This document shows, in pieces, positions 1 through 5,073 of a stretch of 5,073 bases of DNA. How positions within the stretch are numbered: position 1 is the stretch's first letter; each line of letters opens with the position of its first letter. Below the pieces are notes generated by a model, which worked only from the letters and a program-made list of their open reading frames with translations, ran no database searches and was not told the origin of the DNA. Made by a program: the position numbers and the translations under genes. The DNA is from Bacteroidota bacterium (GTDB taxonomy: Bacteria > Bacteroidota > Bacteroidia > Chitinophagales > Chitinophagaceae), in NCBI GenBank assembly GCA_023436685.1, contig JAEZIL010000305.1, forward strand, positions 1 through 5,073. Reading direction: 5' to 3'.

Positions 1-397
1 ATTTAAACGCCTGATGCAATATGGTAGATATGATGATTATGTTGATTTTAATATACCCTGGAACCTGAACCTTTCATACTCCCTGCAAATCAGTAACTCA
101 TATCAATCAATTTCGAAAAAAGACAGCCTTGTGCTGAATAATACATTAATGTTTGGTGGCGATTTTAACCTCACTCCTCAATGGAAAATTGCAGTAAACA
201 GCGGGTATAATATAACCGACAGGCAACTGCAGCTGACATCTATCGATATCTACCGCGACCTGCATTGCTGGGAGATGAGACTAGGCGCTGTGCCTTTTGG
301 CCCACGTAAGAACTACAACTTTACACTCAACGTAAAAGCGTCGGTATTACAAGACCTGAAATTGTTACGCCGCCGCGACTTCCGCGACGCACTCTAA
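1..397 (+). CDS. lptD: LptD-like LPS assembly outer-membrane protein, C-terminal fragment (5' end outside window)
   Basis: This is the end of a gene that enters from the left. The frame is open from base 2, so the ATG at 14 is an internal Met and not the start; 131 codons remain before the TAA at 395-397. LptD is the outer-membrane beta-barrel that, with a lipoprotein plug, inserts lipopolysaccharide into the outer leaflet. The visible part has alternating hydrophobic/polar barrel-strand patterns (DFNIPWNLNLSYSLQIS, GGDFNLTPQWKIAVNSGYNI). It also has the C-terminal signature I recognise from Bacteroidota LptD-like proteins: DIYRDLHCWEMRL, then VPFGPRKNYNFTLNVKAS, then VLQDLKLLRRRDFRD. The fragment ends naturally, in a basic tail. 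No canonical terminator follows, only an inverted repeat that includes the stop codon. The family call rests on remembered motif similarity; the N-terminal domain cannot be seen. Confidence 0.85.
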   Translation, partial: FKRLMQYGRYDDYVDFNIPWNLNLSYSLQISNSYQSISKKDSLVLNNTLMFGGDFNLTPQWKIAVNSGYNITDRQLQLTSIDIYRDLHCWEMRLGAVPFGPRKNYNFTLNVKASVLQDLKLLRRRDFRDAL

Positions 398-429
398 CAG
401 AACTCCATTATATAATATATAGTTAGAGT
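391..429 (+). repeat. 8-bp inverted repeat around the lptD stop codon
   Basis: ACTCTAAC at 391-398 is exactly complementary to GTTAGAGT at 422-429, with a 23-base AT-rich loop that itself holds two TATATA copies (409-414 and 416-421). The left arm includes the lptD stop codon. No T-run follows, so this is not a classical intrinsic terminator. It could form a 3'-end RNA structure or be chance in AT-rich DNA. Confidence 0.35.
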
Positions 430-459
430 ATTGAATTCGTGTTTTGACCTCCAATTGAT

Positions 460-467
460 TATTTTTG
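460..467 (+). promoter_or_regulatory. Bacteroidota-type -7 promoter box for the first E2 gene
   Basis: TATTTTTG matches the Bacteroidota -7 consensus TAnnTTTG exactly and is followed by CAC. Transcription would start near 471-474, giving a leader of about 30 bases before the ATG at 505. The -33 box is poor: the nearest TTTG (443-446) lies only 13 bases upstream instead of the usual 19-21. The -7 element alone supports the call. Confidence 0.5.
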
Positions 468-504
468 CACCACATAATTTTAAAAAAGTTATAAAACGCT
501 ATTT

Positions 505-1845
505 ATGGCAATAGTTGACCTGGTAATGCCCAAAATGGGAGAAAGCATAATGGAAGCCACAGTATTGAAGTGGCACAAACAGCCCGGCGATAAGGTGAAG
601 ATGGATGAAACTATGCTTGAGATAGCCACAGATAAGGTGGATAGTGAAGTTCCTTCTACCGCTGAAGGTACAGTTACCGAAATTCTTTTTAAAGAAAATG
701 ACGTAGTACCTGTGGGTACTGCAATAGCACGTATAGACACAGCAGGTGGCGCAGCACAAGCGGCTACCGCTCCGCAAGCGGCCTCTGCACCACAACCGGC
801 ACCTACCCCCCAGGCAGCTGCACCACAACCATCTCCTGTACAATATAATGCACCTGCTAATACCGGCACTACAGGTGGCAACCGCTTCTATTCGCCACTG
901 GTACTAAATATTGCCGGTAAAGAAGGTATAGGAATGGCTGAGCTGGAAAACATACCCGGCACAGGTAACGAAGGCCGCGTAACTAAGAAAGACATATTAA
1001 GCTATGTAGCAAACCGTGGCAATATAGCCCAACAAGCCGCACCTGCACCACAGGCTCAGCCTGCTGTACAACCACAACAAACTGCACCTGCAGCGCAACC
1101 GGCTGCCGCCCAAGCATCAACCGGCAACTACGGCGGAAATGTTGAGATAATAGAAATGGACCGTATGCGTAAGCTGATAGCCGACCATATGGTGCGCAGT
1201 AAAGCAACATCGCCACACGTAACCAGCTTTACCGAGGCTGACGTAACCAACATTGTGCAATGGCGTGAGAAGGCAAAGAAAGAATTTGAAAAGAAATATG
1301 GTGAGAAGATCACCTTCACACCAATATTCCTTGAGGCAATTGTGAATTGCATCCGCAAATACCCGATGATAAACAGCAGCGTTGACGGTGATAAGATCAT
1401 TGTGAAGAAAGACATCAACATAGGTATGGCAACTGCCTTGCCAAGCGGCAACCTGATAGTACCTGTTATTAAGAATGCAGATACAAAAAACCTGCTTGGC
1501 CTTAGCCGCGATGTAAATGGTATGGCTAATGCTGCACGTAGCAACAAGCTAAAAGCTGATGATACCCAGGGTGGCACGTTTACTATGACCAACGTTGGTA
1601 CATTTGGCAGTCTTATGGGTACGCCTATTATCAATCAGCCGCAAGTAGCTATACTTGCTGTGGGTAGCATTAAAAAGCGCCCAATGGTAATGGAAACTGA
1701 GCATGGCGACGTAATTGCTATCCGCCACATGATGTACCTGTCGCTGAGCTACGACCATCGTATAGTAGATGGCTCGCTAGGCGCCAGCTTCCTTACAGCT
1801 GTAGCTAATGAGCTGGAAGCTTTCGACCCCAAAAGAGATATCTAA
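505..1845 (+). CDS. Dihydrolipoamide acyltransferase (E2) of a 2-oxo acid dehydrogenase complex, probably branched-chain type
   Basis: This complete 446-residue E2 would transfer acyl groups from lipoyl-lysine to CoA in the core of a cytoplasmic 2-oxo acid dehydrogenase complex. An N-terminal lipoyl domain (residues 1-78) carries the lipoylation motif TDKVDSEVP with Lys44. An Ala/Pro/Gln linker (about 80-126) follows, then the E1/E3-binding domain (about 128-168, from FYSPLVLNIAG to GRVTKKDILSYV). A second Ala/Pro/Gln linker (about 175-206) leads to the catalytic domain (213-446) with the active-site motif DHRIVDG (His418, Asp422). The MPKMGESIMEATVLKW start and the TDKVDSEVP motif resemble Bacteroidota branched-chain E2 rather than pyruvate dehydrogenase E2, which usually has TDKATME; substrate is an inference. 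The ATG at 505 places the lipoyl domain right at the N-terminus, as expected, with no Shine-Dalgarno upstream. No E1 or E3 gene is adjacent, so partners must be encoded elsewhere. Confidence 0.93.
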   Translation: MAIVDLVMPKMGESIMEATVLKWHKQPGDKVKMDETMLEIATDKVDSEVPSTAEGTVTEILFKENDVVPVGTAIARIDTAGGAAQAATAPQAASAPQPAPTPQAAAPQPSPVQYNAPANTGTTGGNRFYSPLVLNIAGKEGIGMAELENIPGTGNEGRVTKKDILSYVANRGNIAQQAAPAPQAQPAVQPQQTAPAAQPAAAQASTGNYGGNVEIIEMDRMRKLIADHMVRSKATSPHVTSFTEADVTNIVQWREKAKKEFEKKYGEKITFTPIFLEAIVNCIRKYPMINSSVDGDKIIVKKDINIGMATALPSGNLIVPVIKNADTKNLLGLSRDVNGMANAARSNKLKADDTQGGTFTMTNVGTFGSLMGTPIINQPQVAILAVGSIKKRPMVMETEHGDVIAIRHMMYLSLSYDHRIVDGSLGASFLTAVANELEAFDPKRDI

Positions 1846-1868
1846 ACAACATACAAATTTCAATACAG

Positions 1869-1903
1869 AGCGCGTAACTTTAATCTATGTTACGCGCTTT
1901 TTT
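1869..1903 (+). terminator. Intrinsic terminator of the first E2 gene, overlapping the crcB start
   Basis: A perfect 10-bp stem, AGCGCGTAAC (1869-1878) with GTTACGCGCT (1889-1898), encloses a 10-base loop and is followed by six Ts (1898-1903). It begins 23 bases after the E2 stop codon. The crcB start codon (1887-1889) sits at the end of the loop, and crcB codons 2-4 lie in the right arm. The structure is therefore both a plausible E2 terminator and part of the crcB coding sequence. On the minus strand there is no comparable T-run, so it should act in one direction. Confidence 0.75.
1875..1882 (+). promoter_or_regulatory. Possible -7 promoter box for crcB
   Basis: TAACTTTA matches TAnnTTTG at all fixed positions except the last (A for G). 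A start about 4-7 bases downstream would put the 5' end at or next to the crcB ATG (1887) and would exclude the left arm of the hairpin. No TTTG box is present at the expected -33 position (around 1851-1854). This is weak and entered only because crcB otherwise has no visible promoter beyond read-through from the E2 gene. Confidence 0.2.
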
Positions 1904-2264
1904 GTTTGTTGGCATAGGTGGGGCTGCAGGTAGCATGGCCCGCTATGGCGTTGGGCAGCTTATAGGCAGGTTTACGGGGCACCAGTTCCCTTTAGCAACA
2001 TTCACAGTGAACCTGTTAGGATGCTTTATCATCGGTATTTTATATGGGCTTACCCAACGTAATAACTTGCTGAGCGATGGCGGCTGGCTATTGGCTGCAA
2101 CGGGCTTCTGCGGTGGTTTTACCACCTTTTCATCTCTTGCGTTGGAGAATGTATTGCTGGGCCGCAACCAGTTGGTAAGCACAGCGCTTATTTATACTTT
2201 ACTAAGCGTAGTATTGGGCATTTTGCTTTGCCGCATTGGTATATGGGCTACCAGGTATTTTTAG
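1887..2264 (+). CDS. crcB: Fluoride channel/exporter CrcB (Fluc)
   Basis: This 125-residue inner-membrane protein matches the CrcB/Fluc family, whose dual-topology homodimers let fluoride leave the cytoplasm. Four hydrophobic segments are visible (about residues 3-25, 36-56, 66-90 and 98-121). Family motifs are GGAAGSMARY (11-20, with Arg19), FTVNLLGCFIIG (39-50, with pore Asn42) and GFCGGFTTFSS (73-83), which includes the turn that binds the central Na+. The second Phe-box position, usually Phe (TTFSxF), is Leu84 here, while Phe81 is kept. The ATG at 1887 is the first possible start, because an in-frame TAA lies at 1881-1883, and it gives the usual family N-terminus (a Met-Leu start followed by FVGIGG). 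The gene starts inside the terminator hairpin of the preceding E2 gene and overlaps the 3' end of convergent mgtC by 4 bases. No fluoride riboswitch was recognised upstream. A single copy fits a homodimer. Confidence 0.93.
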   Translation: MLRAFLFVGIGGAAGSMARYGVGQLIGRFTGHQFPLATFTVNLLGCFIIGILYGLTQRNNLLSDGGWLLAATGFCGGFTTFSSLALENVLLGRNQLVSTALIYTLLSVVLGILLCRIGIWATRYF

Positions 2265-2899
2265 TAATCAAGCGTAGTTATCCGCCTGTCTTCCAATAGT
2301 TTTTTTACAATTAAATCGTGGTTTTTGCGGCTAGAGCGTACCAGCCAGCTTGTTATGATACAGTCTTCGCTTTTCTCTGTTTTTGCAGAAAGTAGTTTGT
2401 ACGCTTTATTGCTAAAAAATTCATCGTAGGCAAGATACTCTTCACCGGGTATATGCTTGTACTTTACTACATAGTGGCGTATCTCCGACACTTTTTCAAA
2501 GAAATGCTCAAAGTATTGCAGAATAACTAGTATTAACCATATAGCAGCTGTAGTAACAACAGCCAGCCAGTACTCACCTAAGCCAACGGCAATACCTACA
2601 GCTGCGGTTGCCCATACTGTTGCCGAGGTTGTTAAACCTCTTACCGCCTGTTCATCTTTAAAAATAAGCCCTGCGCCTATAAACCCTATTCCTGTAACTA
2701 TATTTGAGGCTATGCGGTCGCCGGAAGAATCGCCGCCCATTTTGTAAGAAACAATTGTAAATAAAGCAGCCCCCAGACACACCAACATTAAAGTACGTAG
2801 CCCGGCCGATTTGCCGTTCCATTCCCGATCGAGGCCTATAGCAGCACCTAAAGCCCCCGCAAGCAATACCCTTTCAATTTCTTCAATTGGAATATCCAT
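2261..2899 (-). CDS. MgtC/SapB-family inner-membrane protein
   Basis: This 212-residue protein has the MgtC/SapB signature: GLDREWNGKSAGLRTLMLVCLGAALF spread over residues 22-47, then GDRIASNIVTGIGFIGAGLI (60-79) and VRGLTTSATVWATAAVG (86-102). These lie in about four to five hydrophobic segments within residues 8-130. A soluble C-terminal region (about 135-212) follows. The family is linked to growth in low Mg2+, acid resistance and, in Salmonella, intramacrophage survival and control of the F1Fo ATP synthase; what this protein does is not known from sequence. I start at the ATG at 2899. A TTG three codons upstream (2908) would also be in frame, but it lies inside the -7 promoter box and adds nothing conserved. 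The gene is divergent from sucB and convergent with crcB, overlapping its stop codon by 4 bases. It is apparently monocistronic, and no terminator hairpin is visible at its 3' end. Confidence 0.9.
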   Translation of the reverse strand: MDIPIEEIERVLLAGALGAAIGLDREWNGKSAGLRTLMLVCLGAALFTIVSYKMGGDSSGDRIASNIVTGIGFIGAGLIFKDEQAVRGLTTSATVWATAAVGIAVGLGEYWLAVVTTAAIWLILVILQYFEHFFEKVSEIRHYVVKYKHIPGEEYLAYDEFFSNKAYKLLSAKTEKSEDCIITSWLVRSSRKNHDLIVKKLLEDRRITTLDY

Positions 2900-2905
2900 A
2901 ACCTG

Positions 2906-2913
2906 CAAAAATA
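2906..2913 (-). promoter_or_regulatory. Bacteroidota -7 promoter box for the mgtC-family gene
   Basis: Read on the minus strand, TATTTTTG (2913 to 2906) is an exact TAnnTTTG match, followed by CAGGTT and then the ATG at 2899. Only six bases separate the box from the start codon, so the transcript would have almost no leader or none. No TTTG/TTG box is seen at the normal -33 distance (around 2934). The box also contains the alternative TTG start, which argues against that start. Confidence 0.5.
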
Positions 2914-2951
2914 TTTTAAAAATTACGCCATCGTTAGCATTATTGCCCTTT

Positions 2952-2983
2952 TTTGATTTATCGGGCTGCGTTTGCTAATTTAG
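2952..2983 (+). promoter_or_regulatory. Bacteroidota promoter for sucB (-33 TTTG, -7 TAATTTAG)
   Basis: TTTG at 2952-2955 and TAATTTAG at 2976-2983 are separated by 20 bases, the normal Bacteroidota spacing. The -7 box has one mismatch to TAnnTTTG (A for the third T). Transcription would begin near 2987-2990, leaving a leader of about 20 bases before the ATG at 3009. The promoter shares the 109-base divergent region with the mgtC promoter. Confidence 0.5.
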
Positions 2984-3008
2984 CACCCCTGAAACGTACA
3001 TTTTTCTC

Positions 3009-4244
3009 ATGATCGATATTAAAGTACCTACCGTCGGCGAATCTATCAGCGAAGTTACCCTTGTGAAATGGTTGAAAAAAGAAGGTGAATGGGTTGATCG
3101 CGATGAATTGATCTGCGAACTGGAATCGGAAAAAGCAACTTTTGAATTGAATGCCGAGCAGGCCGGAGTACTGCATATTGTAGCCGAAGAAGGTGCCACC
3201 TTGAATATTGGTGATGTTGCCTGTAAAATAGACGAAACAGCTGCTAAACCGGAAGGCAGTGCACCAGCCAAGGAAGAAGCTCCGAAAGACGAAGAGAAGC
3301 CAGCACCCAAGGCCGACAAAGCACCAGCAGCAACAGAAAGTAAACCTGCTGCAAAAACTGATGTCAAAGCCACACCTGTTGCCAATGCTATAATGAGCGA
3401 TAAGCAAGTAAAGCCTACCGACGTAAAAGGTAGTGGCAGCATGGGCAGAATACTGAAGCAGGATGTACTGGATGCATTAGCCAACCCGGGACGTAAAGGT
3501 GGCGCTGCTGCATTTACACGGGAGGATAAGCGGGAAAAAATGAGCAACCTGCGTAAAACAGTATCGCGCAGGCTCGTAGAAGCAAAGAATACTACTGCGA
3601 TGCTCACTACCTTTAATGAGGTGGATATGACCCGTATTATGGAGATACGCAAGCAGTACAAAGACACGTTTAAAGAATCGCATGGTGTTAACCTCGGCTT
3701 CATGTCGTTCTTCACCAAAGCTTGCTGCTATGCGCTGCAAGAATGGAAAGCAGTGAATGCATATATAGACGGTGAAGAAATAGTATACCACGAGTACTGC
3801 GATATTTCTATTGCTGTGTCGGCCCCTAAAGGGCTTGTAGTACCTGTAATACGCAATGCTGAAAGCCTTAGTATGGCCCAGATAGAAGCAAAAGTGGGTG
3901 AACTGGCAAAAAAAGCACGCGAAAACAAATTGAGTATCGAAGAAATGACCGGTGGTACATTTACTATTACAAATGGTGGTGTATTTGGCTCGCTAATGTC
4001 TACTCCCATCATCAATATACCGCAGTCGGCCATATTAGGCATGCATAAAATACAAGACAGGCCAATGGCGATAAATGGGAAAGTTGAGATAAGGCCAATG
4101 ATGTATGTTGCACTAAGCTATGACCACCGGATTATTGACGGGCGCGAGTCGGTAAGCTTTCTGGTGCGTGTAAAAGAATTACTTGAAAATCCGGAACTGT
4201 TACTTATCGGGCAAGATCCTGTTAAGGCATTACTGGAAGTATAA
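3009..4244 (+). CDS. sucB: 2-oxoglutarate dehydrogenase E2, dihydrolipoamide succinyltransferase
   Basis: This complete 411-residue E2 would form the core of the 2-oxoglutarate dehydrogenase complex, passing succinyl from lipoyl-lysine to CoA in the TCA cycle. The lipoyl domain (1-75) has [11 protein letters not shown] with Lys42 as the lipoylation site. A charged Ala/Lys/Glu/Pro linker (about 76-120) follows, then the E1/E3-binding domain (about 121-157, with [17 protein letters not shown]) and the catalytic domain (about 172-400). The run [41 protein letters not shown] and [11 protein letters not shown] (His373, Asp377) is characteristic of SucB/OdhB rather than of pyruvate or branched-chain E2. 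The C-terminus continues about a dozen residues beyond the position where E. coli SucB stops ([11 protein letters not shown]). The ATG at 3009 starts the lipoyl domain directly. sucA is not next to it: the upstream neighbour diverges and a terminator follows, so the gene looks monocistronic. Confidence 0.95.
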   Translation: MIDIKVPTVGESISEVTLVKWLKKEGEWVDRDELICELESEKATFELNAEQAGVLHIVAEEGATLNIGDVACKIDETAAKPEGSAPAKEEAPKDEEKPAPKADKAPAATESKPAAKTDVKATPVANAIMSDKQVKPTDVKGSGSMGRILKQDVLDALANPGRKGGAAAFTREDKREKMSNLRKTVSRRLVEAKNTTAMLTTFNEVDMTRIMEIRKQYKDTFKESHGVNLGFMSFFTKACCYALQEWKAVNAYIDGEEIVYHEYCDISIAVSAPKGLVVPVIRNAESLSMAQIEAKVGELAKKARENKLSIEEMTGGTFTITNGGVFGSLMSTPIINIPQSAILGMHKIQDRPMAINGKVEIRPMMYVALSYDHRIIDGRESVSFLVRVKELLENPELLLIGQDPVKALLEV

Positions 4245-4253
4245 AAAAGCGAT

Positions 4254-4301
4254 ATTATCATAAAAAAAAGAGGGCTATTGCCCTCTTTTTTTTATGATAA
4301 T
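4254..4301 (+). terminator. Long perfect hairpin terminator after sucB
   Basis: Bases 4254-4275 and 4280-4301 form a perfect 22-bp stem with a 4-base TATT loop. The core is GAGGGC/GCCCTC flanked by A8 on the left (4262-4269) and T8 on the right (4286-4293). The GC core plus T8 is a standard intrinsic terminator beginning 9 bases after the sucB stop. Because the A8 becomes T8 on the opposite strand, it should also stop transcription coming from the right. Confidence 0.9.
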
Positions 4302-4442
4302 TAAAGTAACCACTAATTAAAACAAGTTACATAATATTAATTTCAGATTAATAAAAGGCACATTTTAAAGGCAACTCTTAAAAAAGGGATTAAGGATGAG
4401 TTAAAAAATGCTTAAATTGACATGATTATAAAAACTGACTCG
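4302..4442. other. AT-rich intergenic region before the secreted protein gene
   Basis: No convincing gene, RNA or complete promoter is visible. It contains the inverted repeat at 4335-4353, several poly-A stretches and an in-frame ATG at 4422 that could be an alternative start for the next gene. The best -7-like string, TAAATTGA (4413-4420), does not fit TAnnTTTG well. The promoter of the downstream gene should lie here but I cannot place it. Confidence 0.5.
4335..4353. repeat. Small AT-rich inverted repeat, possible operator
   Basis: TATTAAT (4335-4341) and ATTAATA (4347-4353) are exact inverted copies around the 5-base centre TTCAG. The size and symmetry would suit a dimeric regulator, about 90 bases before the secreted protein start. 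The surrounding DNA is very AT-rich, so chance is a real possibility. Confidence 0.25.
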
Positions 4443-5073
4443 ATGAAAATTAATGCTACAAATGTATTTATCTGGCTGGTTGCACTAATGTGCTACAGTA
4501 GTGCCAGCTATGCACAATGTGCTGTAGGAACGGCTTACCAATTCGGCTCCACACTTAACCCAACTACTATTCTAGTACCCGTTACACTAACCGGCACATG
4601 GAAGCAAAATATAGTTTCAGTGAATGTAGTTTCGGGCAACAGGTATTCTATTGGCAATTGCAATAACGTAAACGGTACCAACCCTTCTCCTGCAGGTGGT
4701 ACATCAGTAACCGTAAGAGATGCAATGAGCTCAACTGCCAACATAATAGCCTGGGTGGCTGGCCCGGGCCAGCAGTGTGTTACTTTTATTGCGCCCTATA
4801 CAGGCATTGTATACGCTTATTTTTACGATGACAATTGTAACAATGAAACAATAAGCTTTACCAGTGGTGCAGTGTGGGAAGGCTGCGTGCCACCTAGCAG
4901 TTTAACTATATCAAATGTTACCCCCATAGCTGCCACGCTAAGCTGGGCACCCGGTGCCACTACCAGTCCGGTAGGGTACGAGTATGCGCTAACAACATCT
5001 CCTACGCCGCCTACCCCACCAACGGGGCTTACACCAACCACCAATACATCTTTTAGCACTACAGGTTTGTTAC
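4443..5073 (+). CDS. Secreted protein with signal peptide and fibronectin type III domain, N-terminal part (3' end outside window)
   Basis: An open frame of 210 codons runs off the right edge with no stop. Residues 1-24 look like a Sec signal peptide: Lys2, a hydrophobic core (VFIWLVALM, 8-16), and probable cleavage after SYA24 before Gln25. No lipobox precedes a Cys, so it is unlikely to be a lipoprotein. Residues about 26-148 form a beta-rich region with five Cys (26, 73, 112, 132, 148) and aromatic-rich strands such as TGIVYAYFYDD (121-131) that I cannot assign to a named family. From about 149, PPSSLTISNV, ATLSWAPG (164-171) and VGYEYALTTS read as the first strands of a fibronectin type III domain, followed by a Pro/Thr-rich loop. 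Such proteins in Bacteroidota are often long surface or type IX-secreted adhesins or enzymes; the sorting tail would lie outside the window. An in-frame ATG at 4422 would add seven residues. I prefer 4443 because it gives a compact signal peptide. Confidence 0.8.
   Translation, partial: MKINATNVFIWLVALMCYSSASYAQCAVGTAYQFGSTLNPTTILVPVTLTGTWKQNIVSVNVVSGNRYSIGNCNNVNGTNPSPAGGTSVTVRDAMSSTANIIAWVAGPGQQCVTFIAPYTGIVYAYFYDDNCNNETISFTSGAVWEGCVPPSSLTISNVTPIAATLSWAPGATTSPVGYEYALTTSPTPPTPPTGLTPTTNTSFSTTGLL

Noticed and set aside
14..16. ATG at 14 as the start of a small 127-residue protein
   Set aside because: The frame is open to the window edge and the protein matches the C-terminal end of a much longer LptD-like family.
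489..881. Minus-strand open frames over the first E2 gene, rich in Ala/Gly/Cys
   Set aside because: They mirror the Ala/Pro/Gln-coding linker in GC-richer DNA and show no family motifs; the plus strand is clearly the coding one.
730..1125. Ala/Pro/Gln-coding stretches as DNA tandem repeats
   Set aside because: The codons vary and there is no regular repeat unit; these are normal flexible E2 linkers.
1846..1886. Fluoride riboswitch upstream of crcB
   Set aside because: The gap is only 41 bases and I see no fluoride-aptamer core or pseudoknot pattern; the visible structure is a simple terminator hairpin.
2900..2908. TTG start for the mgtC-family gene at 2908
   Set aside because: It lies inside the -7 promoter box and adds three non-conserved residues; the ATG at 2899 gives the family-like N-terminus.
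2975..3718. 247-codon minus-strand open frame over sucB
   Set aside because: It is a shadow of sucB, with Ser/Ala/Leu low-complexity composition and no recognisable domain, and it begins within sucB.
4417..4432. TTGACA followed by TATAAA as a sigma-70 promoter
   Set aside because: The spacing is about 6 bases instead of 17, and Bacteroidota use a different consensus.
4535..5059. Minus-strand frames near the right edge as genes
   Set aside because: They lie opposite the secreted Fn3 protein, which has a signal peptide and a domain signature on the plus strand.

Overview
The window looks like ordinary chromosomal DNA of a Bacteroidota bacterium, most likely of the Chitinophagaceae/Chitinophagales type. 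This is an inference from four things: the Bacteroidota-style LptD C-terminus, Bacteroidota promoter boxes (TAnnTTTG) before several genes, the absence of Shine-Dalgarno sequences before every visible start, and a secreted fibronectin-III protein typical of gliding or surface-active members of the phylum. No mobile element, CRISPR array, tRNA or rRNA was seen.

Layout from left to right. (1) The last 131 codons of an LptD-like outer-membrane LPS assembly protein run in from the left edge. (2) After a 107-base gap comes a complete E2 acyltransferase of a 2-oxo acid dehydrogenase complex, probably the branched-chain type. Its transcript appears to end at a strong hairpin plus T-run. (3) That hairpin contains the start codon of the next gene, crcB, a fluoride channel. 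(4) crcB meets an MgtC/SapB-family membrane protein tail to tail, with a 4-base overlap. (5) mgtC and the following gene diverge from a 109-base region that holds a promoter for each. (6) The second complete E2 gene is the 2-oxoglutarate dehydrogenase succinyltransferase (sucB/odhB). It ends at a 22-bp perfect hairpin terminator. (7) After 198 AT-rich noncoding bases, a secreted protein with a signal peptide, an unrecognised Cys-containing domain and an incipient Fn3 domain starts and runs off the right edge. It has no stop codon in the window.

Functionally, the two E2 genes feed central metabolism (branched-chain keto acid oxidation and the TCA cycle). They are orphans here, since no E1 or E3 gene is visible, so both complexes must be assembled from genes elsewhere. 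crcB and mgtC are small inner-membrane proteins concerned with ion stress (fluoride, and Mg2+ or acid stress). The window shows no shared regulation between them beyond their overlapping ends.

I did not find a clearly new biological system. The points most worth a second look are the terminator that overlaps the crcB start, possible leaderless transcripts for mgtC and crcB, a Leu in the second Phe-box position of the fluoride channel, and the uncharacterised N-terminal domain of the secreted protein.
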